In this document: piece by piece, positions 35,062 through 43,119 of the stretch
How the letters are laid out: each line of letters begins with the position of its first letter
How positions within the stretch are numbered: position 1 is the stretch's first letter
Assembly: GCA_041395505.1 (NCBI GenBank)
Contig: JAWLAG010000001.1
Span: 930,001-994,000 of the forward strand
From: Steroidobacteraceae bacterium
GTDB lineage: Bacteria; Pseudomonadota; Gammaproteobacteria; Steroidobacterales; Steroidobacteraceae
Direction: 5' to 3'
DNA: 64,000 nt
Made by a program: the position numbers and the translations under genes
The notes under the pieces: generated by a model
Database searches by the model: none
What the model saw: the letters and a program-made list of their open reading frames with translations, nothing else
Told to the model about the DNA's origin: nothing

Positions 35062-36230
35062 GCAAGCGCCGCAATTACGAGGGCGTTGCCGTCGCGGTGC
35101 CTGTCACGATGCCCTATGTGCGGTTTTCGATTCGCAGCGCGCACTGGTGGCTGGCGCGGGCATTGGGCGAGATCACGAAGTCCTCGGGTATTGCCAAGGA
35201 GCAGATAGACGGCCTGTGCGTCTCGAGTTTCCTGCTCACTCCCGACACCGCCGTCGGCCTTACCCAGCATCTCGGCATGTCGGTACGCTGGCTCGATCAC
35301 ATTCCAATGGGTGGTGCATGCGGCATCGTGGCATTGCGGCGGGCTGCAAGGGCCGTGCAAAGCGGGGATGCCGAAATCGTCGCTTGCATCGCGGGCGATA
35401 CCAACCACGTGGATTCCTTTCGTCACACCCTGGCGAGCTTCAGTCAGTTCGCGCGCGATGCCGTGTATCCCTATGGCTCAGGTGGGCCGAACGGCAGCTT
35501 TGCATTTCTCACCGCCTACTACATGCGCGAATATGGCGTCAGCCGTGAAGACTTCGGCAAGCTATGTATTGCGCAGCGCGCCAACGCCCTCGACAATCCC
35601 ATCGCGCTGTTTCGAAAGCCGCTCACCCTGGACGATTATCTGCAGGCACGACCCATCGCAGCTCCACTGCGCCTTTTCGATTGCGTCATGCCCTGCGCCG
35701 GCGCCGAGGGGTTTCTCGTGATGAGTGCGGATCGCGCGCGGCATCTCGGGCTGCCCGCGGCGCGAGTTTGCGCCACCATCGAGAGGCACAATGCCTACCC
35801 GGACGATGCCGTGCAGTGGCGTGGCGGTTGGGCGCTCGATCGCGAGGAATTATACGGCTCGGCCGACCTCGCCCCCGAGGACATCGATCTTCTGCAGGTC
35901 TATGACGACTATCCCGTGATCGTGTTGATGCAGATCGAGGATCTGGGTTTCTGTGCCAAAGGGGAGGGCGCAAGTTTCGTGCGCGCAAACAGCTTTACCC
36001 GTGATGGGAGTTTTCCGCTCAACACCAACGGTGGACAGCTTTCGGTTGGCCAGGCTGGCGCCGCGGGCGGGTACCTTGGCCTGACCGAGACCATTCGCCA
36101 ATTGACCGGCATGGCGGGTCCGTTGCAAATGGCAAAAGCGCACCATGCGCTGGTCAGCGGTTTCGGCATGATCAATTTCGATCGGGGACTTTGCAGCGGC
36201 GCGGCCATTCTTGCGCGGGAGGGTTCATGA
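35058..36230 (+). CDS. Thiolase (SCP2/BbsB-like)
   Basis: 390 residues, overlapping the ligase gene by ATGA. It belongs to the lipid-transfer-type thiolases: a candidate nucleophile C88 in MGGACGIVALRRAARAVQSGDAEIVACIAGD and the C-terminal NTNGGQLSVGQAGAAGGYLGLTETIRQL. The GHP His of biosynthetic thiolases is Gln here (SVGQAG). Directly followed by a DUF35-containing gene, as in BbsA/BbsB, where the zinc-finger protein is an integral subunit of benzoylsuccinyl-CoA thiolase. A thiolytic cleavage giving an aroyl-CoA is the likely role. Confidence 0.85.
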   Translation: MSKRRNYEGVAVAVPVTMPYVRFSIRSAHWWLARALGEITKSSGIAKEQIDGLCVSSFLLTPDTAVGLTQHLGMSVRWLDHIPMGGACGIVALRRAARAVQSGDAEIVACIAGDTNHVDSFRHTLASFSQFARDAVYPYGSGGPNGSFAFLTAYYMREYGVSREDFGKLCIAQRANALDNPIALFRKPLTLDDYLQARPIAAPLRLFDCVMPCAGAEGFLVMSADRARHLGLPAARVCATIERHNAYPDDAVQWRGGWALDREELYGSADLAPEDIDLLQVYDDYPVIVLMQIEDLGFCAKGEGASFVRANSFTRDGSFPLNTNGGQLSVGQAGAAGGYLGLTETIRQLTGMAGPLQMAKAHHALVSGFGMINFDRGLCSGAAILAREGS

Positions 36231-37480
36231 CCGAGGCCCTGCGCCCTGCGCGGCGCAAGAATCCGATGCTGCGCACGCGGCCGTCGGTGTTGCCGCCGGC
36301 GATTCGCAGCCGCGTGGCGCTTGGCATGTCGGCAGCGGCCGCAGAGGGTCGCTTCGAGCTGCAGGTTTGCGGGCAATGCACCGCCGTGCAATACCCGCCG
36401 CGCGAGGCCTGCGGCCGATGCCTCGCCGATGACCTTCACTGGCGCGAGCAGGACGGCCGGGGCGTACTGCTGGCCGAGACCGAGCTTGCGCACAGCAACG
36501 ATCTGTATTTTCGCGAACGATTGCCCTGGCGCCTGGGTCTGGTCCGCCTCGATGCCGGTGTGAGCGTCGTGGCCCATTTGCATGGTGCCGTTGCAGGCGC
36601 GGGCGAGGCGGTCAAGATAACCGCCATGCTCGATCGCGCCGGCCAGGCGGTGCTGTTCGCCCTACCCGAAAAGGATGTAGCCCATATGCAAGACGACAGG
36701 CAGTTCCGGGAAATGACCTGCGACCCCAAATTTCGCAAGGTCCTGATCACCGATGGTCGCAGTGCGATTGGTCAGGCGATGGCCCGGGCGTTCGTGGAGG
36801 CGGGCGCGAAGCTCGTCTGGGTCGGGCAGAGTGAACCGTGGAAGAAATTTCCCGGGGCCGACGAGCTGGCGCAGTTGCCGGGCGTGAGCCTGCAACCGCT
36901 CGACGTGACCAATGAGAAATCGGTACGGGAAATGGCTGCCGAGATCGGCGGCCGCGTCGACATCCTGGTGAATACGGCGCGGCTGCAACGCAATCACGGC
37001 ATCCAGGCACGACCGGGTACCGAATCCATGCGCGCACAGCTCGATGTGAATTTCCTTGGCTTGCTGCGTCTTGCACAGGAATTCGGGCCGGCACTGCGCG
37101 CGCGGGCCGCCGACGGCCAGTCGAATGCGGTCGCCTGGGTGAATATCCTGTCGATTTTTGCGCTGAGCAATTTTCCACCGCAGGGCAGCTGGTCTGCCAC
37201 GCAGGCAGCAGCGCACTCACTTGCGCAGTGCCTGCGCGCCGAGATGCGTCCGGCGGGAATTCGCGTCGTCAATGTGTTTCCAGGACCCATAGACGATGAA
37301 TGGAACAAGGAACTGCCGCCACCCAAGTTGACGCCGGCTGCCCTCGCCAAGGCCGTTATTACCGGACTGCAGCGCGGCGTCGAAGACATCTACCCTGGTG
37401 ATCTCGCCGGCGAGTTGCGTGAACGTTGGCGCGAGAATCCGAAAATACTTGAACGGGAGCTGGCCGATGAGCGCAGCTAG
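36227..37480 (+). CDS. Fusion of DUF35 zinc/OB-fold domain with a degenerate SDR
   Basis: 417 residues from ATG 36227 (ATGA overlap). Residues 40-150 are a DUF35 rubredoxin-like zinc ribbon with C48, C51, C62, C65, then an OB-fold (GVLLAETELAHS...VVAHLHG). Residues about 168-400 are an SDR Rossmann domain whose key residues are lost: the TGxxxGxG loop reads TDGRSAIG (175-182), and the Tyr-x3-Lys site is W322-SAT-Q326. It should therefore not catalyse dehydrogenation itself. This resembles BbsA fused to BbsC, the pseudoenzyme subunit of BbsCD. The thiolase and an intact SDR flank it, so it may bridge both. Confidence 0.85.
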   Translation: MTEALRPARRKNPMLRTRPSVLPPAIRSRVALGMSAAAAEGRFELQVCGQCTAVQYPPREACGRCLADDLHWREQDGRGVLLAETELAHSNDLYFRERLPWRLGLVRLDAGVSVVAHLHGAVAGAGEAVKITAMLDRAGQAVLFALPEKDVAHMQDDRQFREMTCDPKFRKVLITDGRSAIGQAMARAFVEAGAKLVWVGQSEPWKKFPGADELAQLPGVSLQPLDVTNEKSVREMAAEIGGRVDILVNTARLQRNHGIQARPGTESMRAQLDVNFLGLLRLAQEFGPALRARAADGQSNAVAWVNILSIFALSNFPPQGSWSATQAAAHSLAQCLRAEMRPAGIRVVNVFPGPIDDEWNKELPPPKLTPAALAKAVITGLQRGVEDIYPGDLAGELRERWRENPKILERELADERS

Positions 37481-38216
37481 CAAGGCAGTCGGCGAACGCC
37501 GTGCGATAGTCACCGGCGCGAGCAGCGGCATCGGCGCGGCCATCTGTGCCGCCATGCTCGATGCCGGCTATGAGGTCATCTCGCTCGCCAGGCATCCGGC
37601 AGCGGTCGAATCGCCGCGCTTGCGATCGGTAATCGTCGATCTCACCGATCCGGAGGCCACAGCGGCCGCATGTCAGCGACTTGCGCGGGATGCACCGACC
37701 GCGACCATCGTGCATAACGCAGGGACGATTCGCGAAAAGCCGCTGGCGGACGTACCGCGCCAGGACCTGATCGACCTCGCCAACCTGCACGTGACGACTG
37801 CCATGTCACTGGTGCAGGCGAATCTCGCACATATGCGGGCGCGCAAATTCGGCCGCATCGTGCTGGTTTCATCACGCGCAATCCTTGGGCTCGCCAACCG
37901 TACCGCCTACTCCGCGACCAAGGCTGCGATGGTGGGCCTCACGCGCACCTGGGCGCTCGAGCTCGCGCGCGACGGCATCGTCGTCAATGCCGTTGCGCCA
38001 GGCCCCATCGCCGATACCATCATGTTCGACGAGCTGGTGCCGGCCGGAAGCGAGAAAATCGCCGCCCTCAGCCGCAATATCCCCGTGCAACGTCTCGGCC
38101 GGCCAGCCGACGTTGCGCGCGCGGTCATGTTCCTCGCCGCCGAGGAGAACAGTTTCGTGACCGGGCAGACGCTCTACGTCTGTGGCGGAACGTCGGTTGG
38201 CAGTCTGCATTTCTAG
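37467..38216 (+). CDS. Short-chain dehydrogenase/reductase (active SDR)
   Basis: 249 residues from ATG 37467, overlapping the fusion gene by 14 nt. It has an intact classical SDR site: TGASSGIG cofactor loop, HNAG, VSS with the catalytic Ser, YSATK with Tyr and Lys, and NAVAPGPI. It is NAD(P)-dependent and likely oxidises a 3-hydroxyacyl-CoA. As in BbsCD, it is paired with a degenerate SDR, here part of the preceding fusion protein, and could form a heteromer with it. Confidence 0.9.
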   Translation: MSAASKAVGERRAIVTGASSGIGAAICAAMLDAGYEVISLARHPAAVESPRLRSVIVDLTDPEATAAACQRLARDAPTATIVHNAGTIREKPLADVPRQDLIDLANLHVTTAMSLVQANLAHMRARKFGRIVLVSSRAILGLANRTAYSATKAAMVGLTRTWALELARDGIVVNAVAPGPIADTIMFDELVPAGSEKIAALSRNIPVQRLGRPADVARAVMFLAAEENSFVTGQTLYVCGGTSVGSLHF

Positions 38217-38228
38217 GAGCGGCGTACC

Positions 38229-39122
38229 ATGCCCATGAAACCGCAACGAATCCTCGCGGCCCTGGCCGAGGGTCTCGCGAACGAGCAAATACGTGTCGTC
38301 GACCTGACGCAGACACTTTCCCCCGAAACACCACCTATCTCCCTGTCCCCGGAGTTTGGCCAGGCGGCACCGTTTCGAATCGAGGAAATTTCCCGCTACG
38401 ACGGGCGCGGCCCAGCGTGGTACTGGAATAATTTTTCGTGCAGTGAGCATACGGGGACTCACTTCGACGCGCCCATACACTGGATTTCCGGACGCGACCT
38501 GCCGGGCAACTCGGTCGACATCCTACCCGCTCAATCCCTGATTGCGCCGGCCTGTGTCATCGACTGCTCCCGGGAGGCGGCAGCGGACGCCGATTTCCTG
38601 CTGTCGGTTCCCTTCGTAAGGAAATGGGAACGCAAACATGGTCGGATAGCGCCCCGCAGCTGGGTGCTGATGCGAACCGACTGGTCGAAGCGCAGCGACC
38701 CGCTCGCCTATCAGAACTATGACGACACCGGCGCGCACACCCCGGGGCCGGATGCCGAAGTGGTCCGGTTTCTGGTCGAGGAGCGCGACGTGCTCGGGTT
38801 TGGCACGGAGGTGATTGGCACCGATGCGGGGCAGGCCCACTACCTCAATCCACCACATCCCTGTCATTACTACATGCATGGCGCAGGTCGCTACGGACTG
38901 CAGTGCCTGTGCAATCTCGATCTGCTGCCCGCAGTCGGCGCCGTGGTGGTCACGCCGCCACTGAAGATTGAACGGGGTTCGGGAAGTCCGTTGCGCGTGC
39001 TGGCGCTCATAGCGGGAGACCAGCCGGGCGAGCCTCCGTTGGCACGCCGGCGCCCGTCGGCGCGGCCGCGGCGCCAGGCTGCGCACAAAGGCAGCGCTGC
39101 CAGGCGGGCGAGGCGTCGCTGA
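38229..39122 (+). CDS. Cyclase-family metal hydrolase (kynurenine formamidase / isatin hydrolase type)
   Basis: 297 residues. The family metal motif HxGTHxDxPxH is complete: H74-TGTH78-F-D80-AP-IH84, with CSE before it. Members hydrolyse N-formylkynurenine, isatin (to isatinate) or related amides and lactams using Mn2+ or Zn2+. The C-terminal 30 residues are strongly basic (RRRPSARPRRQAAHK). As the last gene of the operon before the anthraniloyl-CoA module, ring opening of an oxidised indole (isatin, dioxindole or oxindole type) is a good hypothesis. Kynurenine formamidase activity is an alternative that would also lead to anthranilate. Confidence 0.82.
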   Translation: MPMKPQRILAALAEGLANEQIRVVDLTQTLSPETPPISLSPEFGQAAPFRIEEISRYDGRGPAWYWNNFSCSEHTGTHFDAPIHWISGRDLPGNSVDILPAQSLIAPACVIDCSREAAADADFLLSVPFVRKWERKHGRIAPRSWVLMRTDWSKRSDPLAYQNYDDTGAHTPGPDAEVVRFLVEERDVLGFGTEVIGTDAGQAHYLNPPHPCHYYMHGAGRYGLQCLCNLDLLPAVGAVVVTPPLKIERGSGSPLRVLALIAGDQPGEPPLARRRPSARPRRQAAHKGSAARRARRR

Positions 39123-39151
39123 CTTGCAGCGCGGCGACGCTCGAGGGCGAA

Positions 39152-39182
39152 TTGCGGGAGATATATTTTAGGCCTAAAATAT
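39152..39182 (+). promoter_or_regulatory. Promoter with a 20-bp palindrome, possible leaderless start
   Basis: A perfect palindrome ATATTTTAGG/CCTAAAATAT spans 39163-39182. A candidate -35 TTGCGG (39152-39157) and -10 TAAAAT (39175-39180) are 17 nt apart, with the -10 inside the palindrome. A transcript would start about 39186-39188, at or beside the ATGATG (39184-39189). No ribosome site lies at a useful distance. A regulator bound here would block RNA polymerase. Inferred from sequence only. Confidence 0.55.
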
Positions 39183-39183
39183 C

Positions 39184-41472
39184 ATGATGAAGCGCATCGT
39201 CTGTATGGGTGGCGGGCCGGCCGGGCTCTATAGCGCAATACTCGCGCGCAAGGCCATGCCGAAGGCAAGGGTCGAGGTCTACGAACGAAACCGGCCCGAC
39301 GACACGTTTGGTTGGGGCGTGGTCTTCTCCGACAAGACCATGGCAAATTTTGCGGCGGCCGATGAGCCGTCCCATGCCGGCATCGTCGGCGACTTCTACC
39401 ACTGGGACGATATCGACGTGCATTTCAAGGGCCGCTGCATTCGCAGCGGCGGCCATGGGTTTTGCGGCATCGAGCGCAAGGCCTTGCTCAATATCATGCA
39501 GCAACGCGCCAGGGACCTTGGCGTGCAGCAGTCGTTCGAGCATGAGCTCGATAGCGATGAAGACTTTTCGGACGCGGACCTGGTGGTCGTCGCCGAGGGT
39601 GTCAACAGCAAGACCCGTGCGCGGCATGCCGGGCAGTTCCTGCCCACCATCGATGTGCGCAAGTGCCGCTTCATCTGGCTTGGCACCACGCAGAAGTTTC
39701 CGGCCTTCACTTTCGCGTTCGAACAAACCGAACATGGCTGGTTCCAGATCCATGCCTATCAGTTCAGCCGCGACCTGTCGACTCTCATCGTCGAGACCCG
39801 CGAGGAGACCTGGCTCGCGCATGGTCTCGACAAGGCGGACCCGGAGCAATCCATTGCCTTCTGTGAGCATTTGTTTGCGCGTTATCTCGACGGTGCGCCG
39901 CTCATGTCGAATGCGCGTCACCTGCGTGGATCGGCCTGGCTCAACTTCAATCGCATCAACTGCGAGCGCTGGTATCACCGCAACCTGGTGCTGATCGGCG
40001 ACGCCGCACATACAGCGCATTTCTCGATAGGTTCCGGCACCAAGCTCGCTATGGAGGATGCCATCTCGTTGGTGCACCATGTCGCCGGCGCAAGCGACGT
40101 TCCCGCTGCGCTTGCCCGTTACCAGGAAGAACGCAGCATCGAAGCGCTCAAGATACAAAGCGCAGCGCGCAATCGCATGGAGTGGTTCGAAAACGTCGCG
40201 CGCTATACGCAGATGAGCCCCGAGCAGTTCACTTACAGTCTGCTGACCGGCAGCCAGCGGGTAGGGCACGCGAATCTGCGGTTGCGCGATCCGGCCTATG
40301 TTCGAAGCGTGGAAACTCATCTTGCCGGCCGCTGTGGCCTGGCGGGCGAGGCTCGACCACCGATGTTCCTGCCCTTTACCGTGCGCAACATGACCACGGC
40401 CAATCGCATCGTCGTATCGCCGATGGCGCAGTACAGCGCGACCGATGGCGTGCCCGGCGACTGGCACATGGTGCACTATGGCGCGCGCGCGGTTGGCGGC
40501 GCAGGGTTGCTTTACACCGAAATGACCTGCGTATCGCCGGAAGGCAGGATCACACCGGGCTGCGCCGGCATCTGGAACGGTGCTCAAGGCGATGCCTGGC
40601 GCCGCATCGTGCAATTCGTGCACGATAATTCCCCCGCGAAATTCTGCCTCCAGATCGGGCATTCGGGTCGCAAGGGTTCGACGCAACTCGGCTGGCAGCA
40701 GATGGACCACCCTCTGCCGGACGGCAACTGGCAGATCGTTGCGCCCTCGGCTCTGCCTTATCTGGCCGGCATCAGCCAGATGCCCCGCGCCTGCACGCGC
40801 GAGGACATGAACAAGATTGTCGCCGATCATGTGCGCGCCGCGCGGCTTGGCGCAGCTGCGGGTTTTGACATGCTCGAAATCCACATGGCGCATGGTTATC
40901 TGTTGGCGAGCTTCATTTCGCCGCTGACCAATCGTCGCAAAGACCGGTACGGTGGCGATATCGTTTCGCGCATGCGTTTCCCGCTTGAAGTACTCACTGC
41001 CGTGCGCGCCGAGTGGCCCGTCGACAGACCGCTCGCCGTGCGCATTTCGGCGACCGACTGGGCGCCGGGTGGACTCGAGGAGCCGGAGTTGCTGCTTCTT
41101 GCCCGTGCCCTGAAGGACCACGGTGCCGACATACTCGATATTTCCACCGGCCAGACCGTGCCCGATCAGCAACCCGTCTACGGACGCATGTATCAGACGC
41201 CTTACTCGGACCTGGTGCGCAACGAAGTGAATGTGCCGACGATTGCCGTCGGCAATATATTCGAGCTCGACCATGCCAATTCGATCGTTGCGGCCGGTCG
41301 TGCCGATCTTTGCGCACTGGCACGCCCGCACCTGGCGAATCCACACTGGACGCTGGCGGCGGCTGCGGCCGAGGGTTACGACGCCCAGTGGTGGCCGAGC
41401 CAATACCTGTCCGGCAAGTCACAACTGGAACGCAACATGCAACGCGCAAATGCGTCCTCGGAGCAAGGCTGA
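39184..41472 (+). CDS. Anthraniloyl-CoA / salicylyl-CoA monooxygenase-reductase fusion
   Basis: 762 residues from ATG 39184 or ATG 39187. The N-terminal half is an FAD monooxygenase: VCMGGGPAGLYSAILARK, FGWGVVFSD, and VLIGDAAHTAHFSIGSGTKLAMEDA. From about residue 395 an old-yellow-enzyme domain follows: FLPFTVRNMTTANRIVVSPMAQYSA, EIHMAHGYLLASFISPLTNRRKDRYGG and VGNIFELDHANSIVAAGRADLCALARPHL. This exact fusion is 2-aminobenzoyl-CoA monooxygenase/reductase (Azoarcus) or salicylyl-CoA 5-hydroxylase. It hydroxylates and then reduces the ring to a non-aromatic CoA ester. A RidA-like gene nearby favours the amino substrate. It starts its own transcription unit. Confidence 0.92.
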   Translation: MMKRIVCMGGGPAGLYSAILARKAMPKARVEVYERNRPDDTFGWGVVFSDKTMANFAAADEPSHAGIVGDFYHWDDIDVHFKGRCIRSGGHGFCGIERKALLNIMQQRARDLGVQQSFEHELDSDEDFSDADLVVVAEGVNSKTRARHAGQFLPTIDVRKCRFIWLGTTQKFPAFTFAFEQTEHGWFQIHAYQFSRDLSTLIVETREETWLAHGLDKADPEQSIAFCEHLFARYLDGAPLMSNARHLRGSAWLNFNRINCERWYHRNLVLIGDAAHTAHFSIGSGTKLAMEDAISLVHHVAGASDVPAALARYQEERSIEALKIQSAARNRMEWFENVARYTQMSPEQFTYSLLTGSQRVGHANLRLRDPAYVRSVETHLAGRCGLAGEARPPMFLPFTVRNMTTANRIVVSPMAQYSATDGVPGDWHMVHYGARAVGGAGLLYTEMTCVSPEGRITPGCAGIWNGAQGDAWRRIVQFVHDNSPAKFCLQIGHSGRKGSTQLGWQQMDHPLPDGNWQIVAPSALPYLAGISQMPRACTREDMNKIVADHVRAARLGAAAGFDMLEIHMAHGYLLASFISPLTNRRKDRYGGDIVSRMRFPLEVLTAVRAEWPVDRPLAVRISATDWAPGGLEEPELLLLARALKDHGADILDISTGQTVPDQQPVYGRMYQTPYSDLVRNEVNVPTIAVGNIFELDHANSIVAAGRADLCALARPHLANPHWTLAAAAAEGYDAQWWPSQYLSGKSQLERNMQRANASSEQG

Positions 41473-42243
41473 GTGGGCGATGATCTCGCGCAACAACATG
41501 CGCTGGTGACGGGCGCGGCCCGCGGCATCGGTGCGGCCATCGTCCACGCCCTGGCAGGCGCCGGCGCGCGAATCACCCTGCTCGGTCGTGATCGCCCGAG
41601 CCTGGCGAAGATCGCTGACGGTCTTGGTGTTGCCACGCACTGTGTCACTGCCGATGTCACCGACGCACAGGAAGTCGGCGCGGCACTTGCCGAGGCGCAA
41701 GGCCAACTCGGCCCGCTCGACATACTCGTCTGCAACGCAGGCCAGGCCGGATCGGCGCCGCTACATAAGACCGACGATGAGCTTTTCGCGCGCATGCTGG
41801 CGGTCAACCTGCGAGGCGTGTTCAATTGCATTCGCGCGACGCTTCCGGTCATGCTTGAACGAAAGCGCGGACGCATCATCAACATCGCCAGCACGGCCGG
41901 ACTGCGCGGCTACGCCTACGTGTCCGCCTATGCGGCCGCCAAGCATGGCGTGATCGGCTTGACGCGCAGCCTTGCACTCGAAGTCGCGCGTTGCGGCATC
42001 ACCGTCAACGCAGTTTGCCCGGGCTATACCGATACCGATATCGTGCGCGAGGCGATAGCGACCATCGTCGCCAAGACAGGACGCGATGAGCAGTCTGCGC
42101 GGCAATCGCTGACGGCGGTCAATCCCCAGGGCAGGCTGGTTCAGCCCGAGGAGGTTGCCGCTGCAGTGCTCTGGCTATGTTCGCCGCGGGCGGCCAGTAT
42201 CACGGGCCAGAGCATTGCGGTCGCCGGCGGCGAAGTCATGTAA
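41473..42243 (+). CDS. Short-chain dehydrogenase/reductase
   Basis: 256 residues from GTG 41473, which directly follows the monooxygenase stop. Intact SDR motifs: TGAARGIG, CNAG, IINIASTAG, YVSAYAAAKHG with Tyr and Lys, and VCPGYTDTDIV. In the 2-aminobenzoyl-CoA gene set an SDR acts as 3-hydroxyacyl-CoA dehydrogenase on the dearomatised ring. That is its likely role here. Confidence 0.9.
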   Translation: MGDDLAQQHALVTGAARGIGAAIVHALAGAGARITLLGRDRPSLAKIADGLGVATHCVTADVTDAQEVGAALAEAQGQLGPLDILVCNAGQAGSAPLHKTDDELFARMLAVNLRGVFNCIRATLPVMLERKRGRIINIASTAGLRGYAYVSAYAAAKHGVIGLTRSLALEVARCGITVNAVCPGYTDTDIVREAIATIVAKTGRDEQSARQSLTAVNPQGRLVQPEEVAAAVLWLCSPRAASITGQSIAVAGGEVM

Positions 42244-42294
42244 CCCGCACGGTGCACGCGGTGCGGTTCGGTTGATCGAAGATAAGGACCAATC

Positions 42295-43119
42295 ATGCAG
42301 CTTGGCTCAAATGATGCCTACGACTACAAGGCGCAGCATTTCCTCTGGCGCACGGCGGGACCTGTGGGTCATGTCACGCTGAATCGTCCCGAGCGCAAGA
42401 ATCCGCTCACGTTCGAATCCTACGCGGAGCTGCGCGACCTGTTCCGTGCTCTCAGCTATACGCCGCGCATCAAGGCGGTGGTGGTGAGTGGCGCTGCGGA
42501 GAATTTCTGCTCAGGCGGCGATGTGCACGAGATCATAGGTCCGCTTACGAAGATGACCACCCCGCAATTGCTCGCGTTCACGCGCATGACGGGCGATCTC
42601 GTCAAGGCAATGCGCGGGTGTCCGCAGCCGATCGTTGCGGCCGTCGATGGCGTCTGTGCCGGTGCCGGCGCCATCATCGCAATGGCCTCTGACCTCAGGC
42701 TGGGAACCGAGCGCGCCAAGACCGCATTCCTGTTCACGCGCGTAGGACTCGCCGGCTGTGACATGGGCGCCTGTGCCATTCTGCCGCGCATCATCGGCCA
42801 GGGGCGTGCCTCGGAACTGCTCTATACCGGCCGCTCGATGTCGGGCGAGGAGGCGTTGTCCTGGGGATTCTTCAACCGCCTGGTCGCGCCCGAAGCATTG
42901 CTCGCCGAAGCCGAAGCGTTGGCGGGGCAGCTCGCTGCCGGCCCCAGCTTTGCGCATGGCATCACCAAGACCATGCTGCAGCAGGAGTGGAGCATGGGCG
43001 TCAACGAGGCCATCGAGTCCGAAGCCCAGGCGCAGGCCTTGTGCATGCAGACTGCCGATTTCAGGCGCGCCTACGAGGCTTTCGTTGCCAAACAGCGGCC
43101 CCGGTTTCAGGGCGACTGA
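42295..43119 (+). CDS. Enoyl-CoA hydratase/isomerase (crotonase) family protein
   Basis: 274 residues with an AAGGA ribosome site. The crotonase core is present: GHVTLNRPERKNPLTFESY, the oxyanion-hole stretches SGAAENFCSGGDVHEI and DGVCAGAGAIIAMASDLRLG, and TRVGLAGCDMGACAILPRIIGQGRASELLYTGRSMSGEEALSWGFFNRLV. The acidic pair of true hydratases is altered (CDMGAC in place of the usual PGxGG), so it might act as an isomerase, hydrolase or ring-opening enzyme. It fits beta-oxidation-like processing after the monooxygenase/reductase. Confidence 0.88.
   Translation: MQLGSNDAYDYKAQHFLWRTAGPVGHVTLNRPERKNPLTFESYAELRDLFRALSYTPRIKAVVVSGAAENFCSGGDVHEIIGPLTKMTTPQLLAFTRMTGDLVKAMRGCPQPIVAAVDGVCAGAGAIIAMASDLRLGTERAKTAFLFTRVGLAGCDMGACAILPRIIGQGRASELLYTGRSMSGEEALSWGFFNRLVAPEALLAEAEALAGQLAAGPSFAHGITKTMLQQEWSMGVNEAIESEAQAQALCMQTADFRRAYEAFVAKQRPRFQGD

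Noticed and set aside
39007..41403. Very long open frame on the minus strand (about 800 codons)
   Set aside because: It lies antisense to the well-supported monooxygenase/reductase fusion and has no family motif. Long antisense frames are common in GC-rich DNA with this codon bias.
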